From Geodermatophilaceae bacterium URHA0031 (GTDB lineage: Bacteria > Actinomycetota > Actinomycetes > Mycobacteriales > Geodermatophilaceae), in contig JHVP01000002.1 in the NCBI GenBank assembly GCA_000620205.1, positions 62,001 to 126,000 of the forward strand: a DNA stretch of 64,000 bases, written 5' to 3'. This document shows, one piece after another, positions 8,708 to 19,707 of the stretch; position 1 is the stretch's first letter, and each line of letters begins with the position of its first letter. The translations under genes and the position numbers were made by a program. The notes under the pieces were generated by a model. It saw only the letters and a program-made list of their open reading frames with translations, ran no database searches and was not told the origin of the DNA.

Positions 8708-10951
8708 CTAGTCCTTCTCGCCCACGCCGAGCGTGGTCTTCTGGACCTGCATCAGGAACTCGATGTTGTTGCGGGTCTTGCGCATCCGGTCGAGCAGCAG
8801 CTCCAGCGCCTGCTGGGGCTCCAGCGCCGACAGCACCCGGCGGAGCTTGATCACGATCGCCAGCTCGTCGGGTGAGAGGAGGATCTCCTCCTTGCGGGTG
8901 CTGGAGGCGTTCACGTCGACGGCGGGGAAGACCCGCTTGTCGGCCAGCCGCCGGTCCAGCTTGAGCTCCGCGTTACCGGTGCCCTTGAACTCCTCGAAGA
9001 TCACCGTGTCCATCGTCGACCCGGTCTCGACCAGCGCCGAGGCGATGATCGTCAGCGAGCCGCCGTTCTCGATGTTGCGGGCCGCACCGAGGAAGCGCTT
9101 CGGCGGGTACAGCGCCGTGGAGTCGACACCGCCGGAGAGGATGCGCCCGCTGGCGGGGGCCGCCAGGTTGTAGGCGCGGCCCAGCCGGGTGATCGAGTCC
9201 AGCAGGACGACGACGTCGTGGCCCATCTCGACCAGCCGCTTGGCCCGCTCGATGGACAGCTCGGCGACCGTGGTGTGGTCGGCCGGCGGCCGGTCGAAGG
9301 TCGAGGCGATGACCTCGCCCTTCACCGAGCGCTGCATGTCGGTGACCTCCTCGGGCCGCTCGTCGACGAGCACGACCATGAGGTGGACCTCGGGGTTGTT
9401 CGTCGAGATCGCGTTGGCGATCGACTGCAGCACCATCGTCTTGCCGGCCTTCGGCGGGCTGACGATCAGCGCCCGCTGACCCTTCCCGATGGGCATGACC
9501 AGGTCCATGATCCGGGTCGTCATCAGGTGCGACTCGGTCTCCAGCCGCAAGCGCTCCTGCGGGTAGAGCGGCGTCAGCTTGGTGAACTCGGGCCGGTTGC
9601 GGGCCTGCTCGGGGTCGAGGCCGTTGACCGAGTCGAGCCGGACGAGGGCGTTGTACTTGTCCTTGCGCTCGCCCTCGCGGGGCTGGCGGACGGCGCCGGT
9701 GATGGCGTCGCCGCGGCGCAGGCCGTACCGGCGCACCTGGGACAGCGACACGTAGACGTCGTTCGGGCCGGTGAGGTAACCGGACGTGCGGACGAACGCG
9801 TAGCTGTCCAGGACGTCCAGGATCCCGGCCACCGGGAGCAGGACGTCGTCCTCGCTGACGGTCGGCTCGCCCTGCTCGAAGCGCTCGCGACCGCCGGGTG
9901 CGTTGCCGCCGCGGCGGTTGCGGTCGCGGTAGCGGCGACCGCGGCGTCCGCGGCCGCCACCCTCGAAGTCGTCGTCGTCCTCGTCGGGGCGGGCCTCGGT
10001 GCGGGGCTCGTTGCGGGCGGCGTCGTTGCGGGCGGCGTCGTTGCGGTTGCCGTCGCGCGCGCCGTCGTTGCGGTTGCCATCGCGCGCGCCGTCGTTCCGG
10101 TTGCGGTCGTTGCGGCCGCCGCGGTTGCCGGTGGACTCACCGTCGGCCCGGTTGCGACCGCCGCGCTCCTCGCCGTCCCGCTCGGTCCGGTTCCCGTCGC
10201 GCGGGCGCTCCTCGCGCTCGGCGCCATCGCGGGGCGCACGCTCGGCGCCGTCCCGGGGGGCGCGCTCGGCACCGTCCCGGGGACCGCGCTCGCCGGCCTC
10301 GCGGGGTGCGCGCTCGGCGCGGTCCCGGTTCCGGTTGCGCTGCGGGCGCTCGCCCTCGGGCCGGCCCTCGGCCGGGGCCTGGGTCGGCGCCTCGGCGGGG
10401 GTCTCGGCGGCCGGCTGCGACGCACCGGCGGAGGCGTCGGTGCCGGGCGTGTCGACGGCGGCGTCCGCGGTGGGGGCGCCGGCGGGGCGGCTCGCGCCAC
10501 GGCGGCGACGGCCGGTCGGCGCGGTCTCGGCCGGGGCGGCCGGGCTCGCGGTCGCGGCCGGCTCGGCGGCCGGGGTGTCAGCAGCCGGGGTGTCGGTGGC
10601 CGGACCGGTGGCGGTCGGCGGCGTCACGGGGGTGCCGTTGGCACCACCGGAGACCGGGGCCTCCAGCGGCGCGGAGGACGCGGTGTCCTCGGTCCGGGGG
10701 GCCGGGGCGGCGGCAGCGCCGTTGGTCCCGCCCACCTGCCGCTCGGAGATGGCCGCGACGAGGTCGCTCTTGCGCATCTTCCCGGTGCCCGGGATGCCGA
10801 GTTCGCCGGCCAGGCGCTGCAGCTCGGGCAGCAGCATCCCGGACAGTCCGCTGCCACGGCGGCGGGAACGGGGAGCCGTCCCGGCGGCGGCAGCTGCCTC
10901 GTCGGACGGGGCGGTGGTCGCGCCGTCGAGGAGGTCGGTGGTCTCGCTCAC
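8708..10951 (-). CDS. rho: Transcription termination factor Rho with a long disordered insert
   Basis: A 747-residue hexameric RNA helicase; E. coli Rho has 419 residues and M. tuberculosis about 600. In order: a Rho_N helical domain (about 33-75), an Ala/Pro/Thr-rich linker (80-200), an Arg/Asp/Asn/Gly-rich segment with repeats such as PRDGAER and RDGNRND (200-345), the cold-shock RNA-binding domain (360-450), then the ATPase with Walker [10 protein letters not shown] and Walker [17 protein letters not shown]. The GTG start is followed by [10 protein letters not shown] promoter and about 190-nt leader lie upstream. Confidence 0.97.
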   Translation of the reverse strand: MSETTDLLDGATTAPSDEAAAAAGTAPRSRRRGSGLSGMLLPELQRLAGELGIPGTGKMRKSDLVAAISERQVGGTNGAAAAPAPRTEDTASSAPLEAPVSGGANGTPVTPPTATGPATDTPAADTPAAEPAATASPAAPAETAPTGRRRRGASRPAGAPTADAAVDTPGTDASAGASQPAAETPAEAPTQAPAEGRPEGERPQRNRNRDRAERAPREAGERGPRDGAERAPRDGAERAPRDGAEREERPRDGNRTERDGEERGGRNRADGESTGNRGGRNDRNRNDGARDGNRNDGARDGNRNDAARNDAARNEPRTEARPDEDDDDFEGGGRGRRGRRYRDRNRRGGNAPGGRERFEQGEPTVSEDDVLLPVAGILDVLDSYAFVRTSGYLTGPNDVYVSLSQVRRYGLRRGDAITGAVRQPREGERKDKYNALVRLDSVNGLDPEQARNRPEFTKLTPLYPQERLRLETESHLMTTRIMDLVMPIGKGQRALIVSPPKAGKTMVLQSIANAISTNNPEVHLMVVLVDERPEEVTDMQRSVKGEVIASTFDRPPADHTTVAELSIERAKRLVEMGHDVVVLLDSITRLGRAYNLAAPASGRILSGGVDSTALYPPKRFLGAARNIENGGSLTIIASALVETGSTMDTVIFEEFKGTGNAELKLDRRLADKRVFPAVDVNASSTRKEEILLSPDELAIVIKLRRVLSALEPQQALELLLDRMRKTRNNIEFLMQVQKTTLGVGEKD

Positions 10952-11143
10952 GTACAGGTCCTTCCCTGCGGTGACCTGCGCCTACCAGCGCAGGAGGTGA
11001 CCCGCTCCCGGACGGCGAGAGCCCTGTCGTGGACTCGGCGCATCGATCGGGAGAGGCGGGTCTGTGGATGCGAGGCGGTTCAGCGGCGACGGATCGCGGC
11101 AGACTCCCCGCGTGAGGCTCGCCCGGAGGCGGCTACAGAAGTC

Positions 11144-11173
11144 AGCCTAGACACAGGCCGACATCGTCCACAA
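11144..11173 (-). promoter_or_regulatory. Candidate sigma-A-type promoter for rho
   Basis: TTGTGG (11168-11173) and TAGGCT (11144-11149) are separated by 18 bases on the minus strand. Transcription would begin near 11137 and leave a leader of roughly 185 nt before the rho GTG. It lies in the 252-nt gap after thrB, so rho could be transcribed independently of the threonine genes. A long rho leader fits autogenous attenuation known in other bacteria, which is inference here. Confidence 0.55.
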
Positions 11174-11203
11174 CACAGTCCCTCGTAGGTGTGTTCCGGA
11201 TGG

Positions 11204-12157
11204 TCAGAACGATACAGGATCGTGATCAGCTCCGACCGGGACGACCACCGCGCCGGTGTGGTCCACCCGCAGCGGCCGGCACTCCCAGCCCGCAGGGGTG
11301 CTGCGCCGCAGCGCCCTGACCTCGGCGGCAGAGCCCGTGTCGCCGGCGTGCTCGTCGTGGCCGAGCACGGCCAGCACCAGCAGGCACGGCCCGGCCCCGG
11401 ACACGACGGCGGCGTGGCCGTCGGCGCGCAGGGCCGCCAGCAGCGCGGCGCTCTCGGGCATGGCCGGGGCGCGCTGCCCCTGGTGCAGCCGGTCCTCGGT
11501 GCCCTCGAACAGCAACGCGGGTTCGCGGGTCAGCGCGTGCACCAGCAACGCCGAGCGCCCGGCGGCGTGGGCCGCGTCGGCGTGCGGCACGACGTCGGGC
11601 AGCAGGCCGCGGGCCACGTGGGTGGACAACGTCCCGCTCGGCACGAACAGCACGGGTGCGACCCTCGGGTCGACGGTGAGCCGTTCGGCCCGCGCACCCG
11701 ACGACGTCGTCCAGGACAGCGTCGCCCCGCCCAGCAGGCAGGGTGCGACGTTGTCCGGGTGGCCCTCGAGCTCCGAGCACAGCCGCAGCACCGCCGCGTC
11801 GTCGACACCGGCGACGTCCGGGCACAGCGACCAGGCCGCCAGCACGCCGGCGGTCACCGCCGCGGCCGACGAGCCCATCCCCCGCCCCTGCGGGATCCCG
11901 TTGCGCGCCGACAGCCGCAGGCCGGGCGGCGTCCAGCCCAGCTCGGCGCAGGCCGCCCGGAACGCCTGCACCACCAGGTGGCGCTCGTCGGTGGGCAGCT
12001 CACCGGCCCCGGCACCGGTGACGGCGACGTCCAGGCCGCCGTCGGTCACCGCCACGTCGACGGAGTCCCAGCAGGACAGGGCCAGCCCGGCGCAGTCGAA
12101 CGCCGGACCGAGGTTCGCGCTGGTGGCCGGTACCCGGACGCGGACGGCTCGGGTCAC
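11204..12157 (-). CDS. thrB: Homoserine kinase
   Basis: A 317-residue GHMP-family kinase phosphorylating homoserine on the threonine branch. The N-terminal VRVPATSANLGPAFDCAGLAL and the ATP-binding loop GIPQGRGMGSSAAAV are diagnostic, and the C-terminal SGAGPCLLVL motif is present. Its GTG start immediately follows the thrC stop with no intervening base. It is the last gene of hom-thrC-thrB. Confidence 0.95.
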   Translation of the reverse strand: MTRAVRVRVPATSANLGPAFDCAGLALSCWDSVDVAVTDGGLDVAVTGAGAGELPTDERHLVVQAFRAACAELGWTPPGLRLSARNGIPQGRGMGSSAAAVTAGVLAAWSLCPDVAGVDDAAVLRLCSELEGHPDNVAPCLLGGATLSWTTSSGARAERLTVDPRVAPVLFVPSGTLSTHVARGLLPDVVPHADAAHAAGRSALLVHALTREPALLFEGTEDRLHQGQRAPAMPESAALLAALRADGHAAVVSGAGPCLLVLAVLGHDEHAGDTGSAAEVRALRRSTPAGWECRPLRVDHTGAVVVPVGADHDPVSF

Positions 12158-13243
12158 TCAGAGACCCAGCTGCGCGGCGGCGGCAGCGGAGTCCACCGGG
12201 ATGGTGACCGGCGCCGGGGCGCCGGAGATCGCCCACTCCGGGTCCTTGAGGCCGTTGCCGGTGACGGTGCAGACCACCCGCTGGCCGCGCTCGAGCCCGC
12301 CGGCCTCGGCGACCTGCAGCAGCCCGGCCACCGACGCGGCGGACGCCGGCTCGACGAAGACGGCCTCGGTGCGGGCGAGCAACCGGTACGCGGCGAGGAT
12401 CGCCCGGTCGGTGACGGCGTCGATCCGGCCGCCGGACTCGTCCCGCGCGGCCAGCGCCCTGGTCCAGGACGCCGGGTTCCCGATCCGGATCGCGGTGGCG
12501 ATCGTCTCCGGGTGCGGGACGACCTGACCGGACACGATCGGCGCGGCCCCGGCCGCCTGGAACCCCCACATCCGCGGGGTGCGGGTCGCGGGCCCGTCGG
12601 CGGCGTACTCGCGGTAGCCCTGCCAGTAGGCGGTGATGTTGCCGGCGTTGCCGACCGGGAGGCAGTGCACGTCCGGGGCGTCACCGAGGACGTCGACGAT
12701 CTCGAACGACGCCGTCTTCTGCCCCTCGATGCGGTACTGGTTGACGCTGTTGACCAGGCTCACCGGGTAGTCGATCGCGAGCTTGCTGGCCAGCGCGAGG
12801 CAGTCGTCGAAGTTGCCCTCGACCTGCAGCAGCTTCGCGCCGTGCACCAGCGCCTGGGCGAGCTTGCCGGTGGCGATCTTGCCCTGCGGCACGAGGACGG
12901 CGCAGACCAGCCCGGCCCGGGCGGCGTAGGCCGCGGCGCTGGCGCTGGTGTTGCCCGTCGACGCGCAGATCACCGCCTGGGCGCCCTCCTCCACGGCCTT
13001 GGTGATGGCCATGGTCATGCCTCGGTCCTTGAACGAGCCGGTCGGGTTGGCGCCCTCGACCTTCAGCCACACCTCGCAACCGGTGCGGCGGGAGAGCTCC
13101 GGCGCCGGCACCAGCGGGGTGGCGCCCTCCTGCAGCGTGACCACCGGCGTCGAGTCGCTCACCGGCAGCCGGTCCCGGTAGGCCTCGATGAGGCCCGGCC
13201 AGTACGGCGAGACGGCACCTCGCAGGGTGTGTGCTCCGGTCAT
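12158..13243 (-). CDS. thrC: Threonine synthase
   Basis: A 361-residue PLP enzyme converting O-phosphohomoserine to threonine. The PLP-lysine motif is [11 protein letters not shown] with Lys72, and the phosphate-binding loop is [11 protein letters not shown]. The ATG at 13241-13243 has GGAAGG six bases upstream, which decides it over an ATG six codons earlier. It is separated from hom by 131 bases that include a hairpin, so it may have its own promoter. Confidence 0.96.
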   Translation of the reverse strand: MTGAHTLRGAVSPYWPGLIEAYRDRLPVSDSTPVVTLQEGATPLVPAPELSRRTGCEVWLKVEGANPTGSFKDRGMTMAITKAVEEGAQAVICASTGNTSASAAAYAARAGLVCAVLVPQGKIATGKLAQALVHGAKLLQVEGNFDDCLALASKLAIDYPVSLVNSVNQYRIEGQKTASFEIVDVLGDAPDVHCLPVGNAGNITAYWQGYREYAADGPATRTPRMWGFQAAGAAPIVSGQVVPHPETIATAIRIGNPASWTRALAARDESGGRIDAVTDRAILAAYRLLARTEAVFVEPASAASVAGLLQVAEAGGLERGQRVVCTVTGNGLKDPEWAISGAPAPVTIPVDSAAAAAQLGL

Positions 13244-13312
13244 TGCAGCCCTTCCCGGCACGGTCGTCGGGCCGGGGTCGGCAGGCGGCCCGGCACAGCG
13301 ACGGGAATCCTA

Positions 13313-13335
13313 CGGGCGGCCGCTGCGGCCGCCCG
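13313..13335. terminator. GC hairpin between hom and thrC
   Basis: An 11-bp palindromic stem with a one-base centre (CGGGCGGCCGC, T, GCGGCCGCCCG), 40 bases beyond the hom stop. It probably attenuates or ends hom transcription ahead of thrC. Confidence 0.5.
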
Positions 13336-13374
13336 CACCTCCGTGCCCACCGCGCGGCAGGACGGGGACGTCGG

Positions 13375-14673
13375 TCAGGCGAGCCCCTCGACCCGCAGCA
13401 CGCTGGTCACCGCCCGGACGGCGGTCATCTCCCGCAGCCGGGTGACCGTTGCGGACAGCGCCGCGTCCGGGGCCCGGTGGGTCACGATCACCAGCGTCGC
13501 GGCCTCGCCGTGCCCGTCCTGGCGGACGGTGGCGATGCTGACCCCGTGGGCGGCGAACTCGTGCGCGACGGTCGCCAGGACGCCCGGCTTGTCGGCGACG
13601 TCGAGGCTCACGTGGTACCGCGTGGGGGTGTCCGCCATCGGCCGGACGGTCAGCCCGGCGTAGCCCGTCGTCCCCGGCCCGGCCGCACCGCTCACCCGGT
13701 TGCGGGCCACCGCCACCAGGTCACCCAGGACGGCGCTGGCGGTGGGTTCCCCACCGGCACCGCGGCCGTAGAACATCAGCTCCCCGGCGGCCTCGGCCTC
13801 GACGAACACGGCGTTGAACGCCCCGCCGACCGCCGCCAGCGGATGGGTGGTGGGGATCATCGCCGGGTGCACCCGGACGGCGACGCCGTCGTCGGCGCCG
13901 TCGTCCCCCGCGACCCGCTCGCAGATGGCCAGCAGCTTCACCGTGCAGCCGATCTCCGCGGCCCGGGCGACGTCGGTGGCCGAGACGGCGGAGATGCCCT
14001 CGCGGTGCACGTCGGCGGCGGTCACCGGCGTGTGGAAGGCCAGCGACGCGAGGATGGCGGCCTTGGCGGCGGCGTCGAAGCCGTCGACGTCCGCGGTCGG
14101 GTCGGCCTCCGCGTAGCCGAGCTCGGTGGCCTCCGCCAGCGCCTCGCCGAAGCCGGCGCCGGTCTCGGCCATCCGGGACAGGATGTAGTTCGTCGTCCCG
14201 TTGACGATGCCGACGACACGGCGCAGCTGGTCACCGGCGAGCGACTCGCGCAGCGGCCGCAGCAGCGGGATCGCCCCGGCGACGGCGGCCTCGTAGTACA
14301 GGTCGACCCCCGCCTGCCCGGCCGCGGCGTGCAGCGCGACGCCGTCCTCGGCCAGCAGCGCCTTGTTGGCGCTGACCACCGACTTGCCGGCGCCGATGGC
14401 GGCGAGCAGCAGGCTGCGGGCCGGCTCGATGCCCCCGATCACCTCGACCACCAGGTCGACGTCGGGCCGGGTGACCAGCCCGTGCGCGTCGGTGGTGAGC
14501 AGCTCGGCGGGCACCTCGGGGTGGTGGTCGGGACGGCGGACGGCGACCCCGGCCACCTCGACCCGCCGGCCGATGCGGGCGGCGAGGTCGTCGGACTGCT
14601 CGGTCAGCAGCCGCAGCACCGCCCCGCCCACCGTGCCGCACCCCAGCAGGGCGACCTTGAGGGAATCACTCAC
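13375..14673 (-). CDS. hom: Homoserine dehydrogenase
   Basis: A 432-residue NAD(P)H enzyme reducing aspartate semialdehyde to homoserine. It has the Rossmann motif LLGCGTVGGAV near the start, the catalytic NGTTNYIL and ELGYAEADPTADVDGFDAAAK segments, and a C-terminal ACT domain (about residues 350-430, YHVSLDVADKPGVLATVA) expected to sense threonine. The GTG start overlaps the lysA stop as GTGA. It sits in the argS-lysA-hom-thrC-thrB order shared with mycobacteria. Confidence 0.96.
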   Translation of the reverse strand: MSDSLKVALLGCGTVGGAVLRLLTEQSDDLAARIGRRVEVAGVAVRRPDHHPEVPAELLTTDAHGLVTRPDVDLVVEVIGGIEPARSLLLAAIGAGKSVVSANKALLAEDGVALHAAAGQAGVDLYYEAAVAGAIPLLRPLRESLAGDQLRRVVGIVNGTTNYILSRMAETGAGFGEALAEATELGYAEADPTADVDGFDAAAKAAILASLAFHTPVTAADVHREGISAVSATDVARAAEIGCTVKLLAICERVAGDDGADDGVAVRVHPAMIPTTHPLAAVGGAFNAVFVEAEAAGELMFYGRGAGGEPTASAVLGDLVAVARNRVSGAAGPGTTGYAGLTVRPMADTPTRYHVSLDVADKPGVLATVAHEFAAHGVSIATVRQDGHGEAATLVIVTHRAPDAALSATVTRLREMTAVRAVTSVLRVEGLA

Positions 14674-16151
14674 GAGGTAGCTCCGACGGCTGGCTGGGAC
14701 GGGGGCACCGACGGCGCGGGGACGTCGGCGAGGACGGCGTCGAGGGCGAAGACGTCGGACAGTGTCTGCCGTCGCACGATCTCGGTGGCGACACCGTCCC
14801 GCACGGCGACCACCGGCGGCTTGAGCAGGTAGTTGTAGTTGCTCGCCATCGACCAGCAGTACGCGCCGGTGGCGGCCACCGCGAGCAGGTCGCCGGGGAC
14901 GACGTCGGAGGGCAGCCACAGGTCGCGGACCAGCACGTCGCCGCTCTCGCAGTGCTTGCCCACCACCCGGCACAGCGCCGGCGGGGCGTCGGAGCTGCGG
15001 TTGGCCAGCACGCAGGTGTAGCTGGCGTCGTAGAGGGCGGTGCGGATGTTGTCGCTCATCCCGCCGTCGACCGACACGTAGTTGCGCACCAGCGGGGCGC
15101 CCGGGGTGCCGCCGGCACCGAGCCGGACCGGCTTGATGGTGCCGATCTCGTAGAGGGTCACCGTGCCGGGCCCGGCGATGGCCCGGCCGGGCTCGACCGC
15201 CAGCCGCGGCACCGGCAGGCCCAGCGCCGCGCACTCCGCGGCGACCACCGCGCGCAGCCTCGTGGCGACGTCCGCGGGCGTGACCGGGTCGTCCTCGGCG
15301 AGGTAGGCGATGCCGAAGCCGCCGCCGAGGTTCAGCTCGCCGAGCAGCTCACCGGTCGCCTGGTGCACCTGGCCGAGCAGCCCGACCACCCGGTGCGCAG
15401 CGGCCTCGAAGCCGGCGGTGTCGAAGATCTGCGAGCCGATGTGGCTGTGCAGGCCGGCCAGCCGCAGCGCCGGCTCACGGATCACCCGGACCGCGGCGGT
15501 CAGCGCGTCGCCGGTGGCCAGCGAGAAGCCGAACTTCTGGTCCTCGTGGGCGGTGGCGATGAACTCGTGGGTGTGCGCCTCGATGCCGACCGTCGACCGG
15601 ATCAGCAACGGCACCGGCGCACCGCCCGCGGCGACCCGGGCCGCGGCCAGCGGGACCAGCCGCTCGATCTCGTCGAAGGAGTCCAGCACCACGTGACCGA
15701 TGCCGGCGTCGACGGCCAGCTGCAGCTCCACCAGCGACTTGTTGTTGCCGTGCAGCGCGATCCGCTCGGCGGGGAACCCGGCGGCCAGCGCGACGGCGAG
15801 CTCGTTGCCGCTGCAGGCGTCCAGGTGCAGGCCGTCGTCGGCGATCCAGCGGGCCACCTGCCCGCAGAGGAACGCCTTGGACGCGTAGTGCACGTCGGCG
15901 TCGGCGAAGGCACCGGCGAAGTCCGCGGCCCGGCTGCGGAAGTCCGCCTCGTCGAGCACGAACAGCGGGGTGCCGTGCTCCCGGGCCAGCTCGGTGACCG
16001 GCCGGCCGGCCAGCTGCAGCTCCCCGTCGACCCGGCGGGCCGACCGCGGCCAGACCTGCGGGTCCAGCGCGCCGAGGTCGGCCGGGGCCGGGCCGGCCGC
16101 GGGCGGCGGGGCGATGTTGCCGTGCAGCGGCCCGGCCGGGTGCGCCCTCAC
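14670..16151 (-). CDS. lysA: Diaminopimelate decarboxylase
   Basis: A 493-residue PLP enzyme for the last step of lysine synthesis. PLP lysine Lys92 lies in [11 protein letters not shown]. Other motifs are [12 protein letters not shown], the glycine-rich [12 protein letters not shown] and the active-site [11 protein letters not shown]. The GTG start overlaps the argS stop as GTGA; the frame extends further upstream only by reading into argS. The first 35 residues are Ala/Pro-rich and slightly longer than usual. Confidence 0.96.
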   Translation of the reverse strand: MRAHPAGPLHGNIAPPPAAGPAPADLGALDPQVWPRSARRVDGELQLAGRPVTELAREHGTPLFVLDEADFRSRAADFAGAFADADVHYASKAFLCGQVARWIADDGLHLDACSGNELAVALAAGFPAERIALHGNNKSLVELQLAVDAGIGHVVLDSFDEIERLVPLAAARVAAGGAPVPLLIRSTVGIEAHTHEFIATAHEDQKFGFSLATGDALTAAVRVIREPALRLAGLHSHIGSQIFDTAGFEAAAHRVVGLLGQVHQATGELLGELNLGGGFGIAYLAEDDPVTPADVATRLRAVVAAECAALGLPVPRLAVEPGRAIAGPGTVTLYEIGTIKPVRLGAGGTPGAPLVRNYVSVDGGMSDNIRTALYDASYTCVLANRSSDAPPALCRVVGKHCESGDVLVRDLWLPSDVVPGDLLAVAATGAYCWSMASNYNYLLKPPVVAVRDGVATEIVRRQTLSDVFALDAVLADVPAPSVPPSQPAVGATS

Positions 16152-17809
16152 ATCCGCTCCGGCGCGGAGACCCCGAGGACGGCCAGCCCGTTGCGCAGGA
16201 CGGTGGCGGTCGCCGCGCACAGCCAGAGCCGGGCGGTGGTCAGCGGGGTCGCCTCCTCGTCGCCGCGCGGCAGCACCCGGCAGGAGTCGTAGAACCGGTG
16301 GTAGGTGCCGGCCAGCTCCTCCAGGTAGCGGGCCACCCGGTGCGGGGCGCGGAGCTCGGCGGCGGAGGCGACCACCCGGGGGAACTCGCCGATGGCGCGC
16401 AGCAGGTCGCTCTCGCGCTGCTCCGCCAGCAGCGAGGGGTCGACGTCGCCGGCCTCGCCCAGCACCAGCCCCAGGTCCGCCGCGCCGCGCAGCAGCGAGG
16501 AGATCCGGGCGTGCGCGTACTGGACGTAGAAGACCGGGTTGTCGTTGGTCTGCCGGGTCCAGGCGTCCAGGTCCAGGTCGATCTGCTGGTCGACCGAGGC
16601 CCGGGCCAGCGCGTACCGGGCGGCGTCGGCCCCGATCGCGTCGACCAGGTCCTCGAGGTTCACCACCGTGCCGGCCCGCTTGCTCATCCGCACCGGCTCG
16701 CCGTTGCGGACCAGGTTCACCAGCTGGCCGATGAGGATCTCCAGGTTCGACGCCGGGTCGTCGCCCATCGCCGCGACCAGCGCCTTGTACCGCCCCACGT
16801 AGCCGGTGTGGTCGGCGCCGAGCATGATCACGACCTTGTCGAAGCCGCGCTCCCGCTTGTCCAGGTAGTAGGCGCAGTCGGCGGCGAAGTAGGTCGGCTC
16901 GCCGTCGCGCTTGACCAGCACCCGGTCCTTGTCGTCGGCGAAGTCCGTCGTCCGCAGCCAGACCGCGCCCTCGGCCTCGTAGACGTGCCCCTGCTCGCGG
17001 AGGCGGGCGACCGCCTTCTCCAGCGCGCCGCTGTCGTGCAGCGTCTTCTCGGAGAAGTAGGTGTCGAAGACGACGCCGAACCCGGCGAGGCTGCGCTTGA
17101 TCTCGGCGAACATCAGCTCGACGCCGAGCACCCGGAACCGCTCCTGCTGCTCCTCGGCGGGCAGCTCCAGCACGCCCGGCTCGGCGGCGACGACCTCGGC
17201 CGCGATGTCACCGATGTAGTCCCCGGCGTAGCCGTCCTCGGGCACCGGCTGCCCGTGCGCCGCCGCCATCAGGCTGCGCGCGAACCGGTCGATCTGCGCG
17301 CCGGCGTCGTTGAAGTAGTACTCCCGGGACACCTCGGCGCCGCTGGCGGTCAGCAGCCGGCCCAGCGCGTCACCGACCGCGGCCCAGCGGGTGCCGCCGA
17401 TGTGCACCGGTCCGGTCGGGTTCGCGGAGACGAACTCCAGGTTCAGCCGCTGGCCGGCCAGGGTGGCGGTGCGCCCGTAGGCCTCGCCGGCGGTGACCGC
17501 GCGGACGGCGATCGCGCCCAGCGCGTCCTTGGCCAGGGTGATGTTGAGGAACCCGGGGCCCGCGACGTCCACACCGGCGATGCCGTCGACCGCGCGCAGC
17601 TCGGCGGCCAGCACCTCGGCCACCTCGCGCGGCGGCCGGCCGGCCGCCTTGGCCAGCCGCAGCGCCACGTTGGTCGCGTAGTCGCCGTGCTCGGGGTTCT
17701 TCGGCCGGTCGATGACGACCTCGGCGGGGACGTCGACCGCGAGCACGCCGCGCTCCACGGCCGCCGCGAGTGCGGACCGGACGACGTCGCTGAGCTGCTC
17801 GGGTGTCAC
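16148..17809 (-). CDS. argS: Arginyl-tRNA synthetase
   Basis: A 553-residue class I synthetase. It has the N-terminal Arg-tRNA recognition domain (about 1-95), the HIGH-type motif [15 protein letters not shown], the KMSKS-type [13 protein letters not shown] and the C-terminal DALR anticodon-binding domain ([18 protein letters not shown] onward). The GTG at 17807-17809 lies six bases after a TACGCT hexamer, the spacing expected for a leaderless transcript. It heads the long minus-strand block and is divergent from the DUF3105 gene. Confidence 0.96.
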   Translation of the reverse strand: MTPEQLSDVVRSALAAAVERGVLAVDVPAEVVIDRPKNPEHGDYATNVALRLAKAAGRPPREVAEVLAAELRAVDGIAGVDVAGPGFLNITLAKDALGAIAVRAVTAGEAYGRTATLAGQRLNLEFVSANPTGPVHIGGTRWAAVGDALGRLLTASGAEVSREYYFNDAGAQIDRFARSLMAAAHGQPVPEDGYAGDYIGDIAAEVVAAEPGVLELPAEEQQERFRVLGVELMFAEIKRSLAGFGVVFDTYFSEKTLHDSGALEKAVARLREQGHVYEAEGAVWLRTTDFADDKDRVLVKRDGEPTYFAADCAYYLDKRERGFDKVVIMLGADHTGYVGRYKALVAAMGDDPASNLEILIGQLVNLVRNGEPVRMSKRAGTVVNLEDLVDAIGADAARYALARASVDQQIDLDLDAWTRQTNDNPVFYVQYAHARISSLLRGAADLGLVLGEAGDVDPSLLAEQRESDLLRAIGEFPRVVASAAELRAPHRVARYLEELAGTYHRFYDSCRVLPRGDEEATPLTTARLWLCAATATVLRNGLAVLGVSAPERM

Positions 17810-17815
17810 CGATCC

Positions 17816-17821
17816 AGCGTA
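17816..17821 (-). promoter_or_regulatory. Candidate leaderless -10 for argS
   Basis: TACGCT fits TANNNT and is followed by exactly six bases before the GTG start, placing the transcription start at the start codon. No Shine-Dalgarno sequence is present to offer an alternative. Confidence 0.4.
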
Positions 17822-18001
17822 CTGAGCGGCGCCCACCACATCCCGCCCCGTACCGCCACCCCACCTGTCCCGCCCGCCCCAGGGGGCCGCGGACGGCGGG
17901 TCCGCACAGCTCGCCGACCTACACTCGCCCCGCCGGCCAGGTGGCCCGGCCCGCTCCGGGGCGCCCCTGCCCCGGTCGCGGAGGTGCAACGAGGAGTGGC
18001 A

Positions 18002-18838
18002 GTGGCCAAGGACCCCAAGCCCGAGAACGGCCGCGCGAAGAGCGGCCCGTCCCGTGGGGGGTCCGGCGCCAGCAGGGCTACCGGGCAGCGCCCCGGCCAG
18101 GGCGGCCGCACCCGGCCGCCGGCCAACGTCGTCACCCAGCAGCGGCCGTGGGGGCTGATCGCCGCGGCGGTCGCCGTCGTCGTCTTCGCGGCGGCGGTCA
18201 TCACCTACGCCGTCGTCCAGGTGAACCGCGCCAACGCCGACAAGGTCACCTCGGCCGACCAGATCGCCGACCTGAAGACCTTCGACTACGCCAGCGGCCA
18301 GCAGCACGTCACCACCCCGGTGACCTACACCGAGTCCCCGCCGGTCGGCGGCCCGCACGACCCCGAGTGGGCCGACTGCACGGGCACCGTCTACGACGTG
18401 GACATCCGGCACGAGAACGCCGTCCACTCCATGGAGCACGGCGCCACCTGGATCACCTACGACCCGGACGCCATCAGCGACGACGACCTCTCGACGCTGA
18501 AGGACCTGGTCGACGGCCGCTCCGGCCTGCTGCTCTCCCCCTACGCCGGGCTGGGCTCGACGATCAGCCTGCAGTCCTGGAACCACCAGCTGTCCGTGGA
18601 CTCCGCGACCGACGAGCGGGTGCAGCAGTTCGTCGACTTCATGACGTTCAACGCGGACTTCTACCCCGAGGTCGGCGCCAGCTGCGAGAACCCGACGTTC
18701 ATCAGCGACCCGCTCGTGGTCGGTGACAGCAGCCGCGGGGCCAGCTCGGCGATGACCGACGCGCCGACCACCGAGACCCCGGCCACCGACGCCCCGACGT
18801 CGACCACCCCGGCCGCCACCGAGACCCCGGCGCCCTGA
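18002..18838 (+). CDS. DUF3105 membrane-anchored protein
   Basis: A 278-residue protein with a basic, Gly/Pro-rich N-terminus, one membrane helix (about residues 50-72), an extracytoplasmic domain and a Thr/Pro/Ala-rich tail. The hallmark DUF3105 stretch is [13 protein letters not shown], and two cysteines (in EWADCTG and GASCENP) could form a disulfide or bind metal. An AGGAG lies five bases before the GTG. It is followed 14 bases later by a DUF305 gene, probably an operon. The biochemical role is unknown. Confidence 0.85.
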   Translation: MAKDPKPENGRAKSGPSRGGSGASRATGQRPGQGGRTRPPANVVTQQRPWGLIAAAVAVVVFAAAVITYAVVQVNRANADKVTSADQIADLKTFDYASGQQHVTTPVTYTESPPVGGPHDPEWADCTGTVYDVDIRHENAVHSMEHGATWITYDPDAISDDDLSTLKDLVDGRSGLLLSPYAGLGSTISLQSWNHQLSVDSATDERVQQFVDFMTFNADFYPEVGASCENPTFISDPLVVGDSSRGASSAMTDAPTTETPATDAPTSTTPAATETPAP

Positions 18839-18852
18839 CGAGGACCCCTGCC

Positions 18853-19632
18853 GTGGACGACCCCGCTGTAGACCAGCCAGCCCTGGACGACCCCGCTGTA
18901 GACCACGCGGCCGTGGACCCTGCCTTGGACGACGTCGAGCCGGCCTCCGCACCGACCCCGCCCGGGCGCCGGTGGCGGTCGTGGCTGACCGCGGTGCTGG
19001 TCACGGTCATCGCCGCCGGGCTGCTGGCGCTGGGCGGCGGGCTGGCGGTGGCGCTCGGGATCGGGCGGACCGACCAGCCGGCCGCGGACTCGGTCGACGC
19101 CGGCTTCGCCCGGGACATGTCCCGGCACCACCTGCAGGCCGTGGAGATGGCCAACCTGGCGGCCGGCCGCAGCACCGACCCCGACGTCCTGCGGCTGGCC
19201 TTCGACATCGCCTCCACCCAGACCAACCAGGTGGGGCGGATGCAGGGCTGGCTGACGCTCTGGGGCCTGCCGCTGACCAGCGGGGACACGATGGGCTGGA
19301 TGGACGCGGCCATGTCGGGGCACGACATGTCCGGGCACGGCATGCCGTCGACCGGGTCGGCCGACGGCGCGGTGATGCCGGGCATGGCCACCGAGGCGGA
19401 GCTGGCCCAGCTCCGCTCGCTGTCGGGCACCCCGTTCGACGTGATGTTCCTGCAGCTGATGATCCGGCACCACCAGGGCGGGCTGGAGATGGCGCAGTAC
19501 GGCCAGCAGCACGCCGGCGAGGCCGTCGTGCGGGGCCTGGCGCGGTCGATCGCGGAGACGCAGACGGCGGAGACCACGACGATGGAGCAGATGCTCCGGG
19601 CCCGCGGCGGCGCTCCGCTGCCCGCTCCCTGA
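18853..19632 (+). CDS. DUF305 membrane-anchored His/Met-rich protein, possible copper binder
   Basis: A 259-residue protein with a short acidic N-terminus containing a tandem repeat (DDPAVDQ/DDPAVDH), one membrane helix (about 39-64), and two ferritin-like DUF305 halves each with a His pair ([14 protein letters not shown] and [13 protein letters not shown]). A Met/His-rich linker ([11 protein letters not shown]) between them resembles copper-binding sequences; a cyanobacterial DUF305 protein, CopM, binds copper. Co-transcribed with the DUF3105 gene. A copper-handling role is inference. Confidence 0.82.
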   Translation: MDDPAVDQPALDDPAVDHAAVDPALDDVEPASAPTPPGRRWRSWLTAVLVTVIAAGLLALGGGLAVALGIGRTDQPAADSVDAGFARDMSRHHLQAVEMANLAAGRSTDPDVLRLAFDIASTQTNQVGRMQGWLTLWGLPLTSGDTMGWMDAAMSGHDMSGHGMPSTGSADGAVMPGMATEAELAQLRSLSGTPFDVMFLQLMIRHHQGGLEMAQYGQQHAGEAVVRGLARSIAETQTAETTTMEQMLRARGGAPLPAP

Positions 19633-19707
19633 ACCCCCCGCCGGCGGCCCGTGCGCTGCTGGTAACGTCGTCCCGGCGCCGAGCACGACAGGCGCCAGCG
19701 ATGACGA

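Noticed and set aside
9218-11188. 656-codon open frame on the plus strand opposite rho
   Set aside because: It is a low-complexity Val/Ala/Gly antisense frame caused by high GC and the repeat-rich rho insert. The rho frame has full domain structure.
11189-13663. 824-codon open frame opposite thrB and thrC
   Set aside because: It spans two well-defined genes and their boundary and shows no family features.
18836-18855. Fragment resembling family 1 repeats after the DUF3105 gene (GACGAGGACCCCTGCC)
   Set aside because: Only the first 15 or so bases match and there is no pairing arm, because the DUF305 gene begins immediately.
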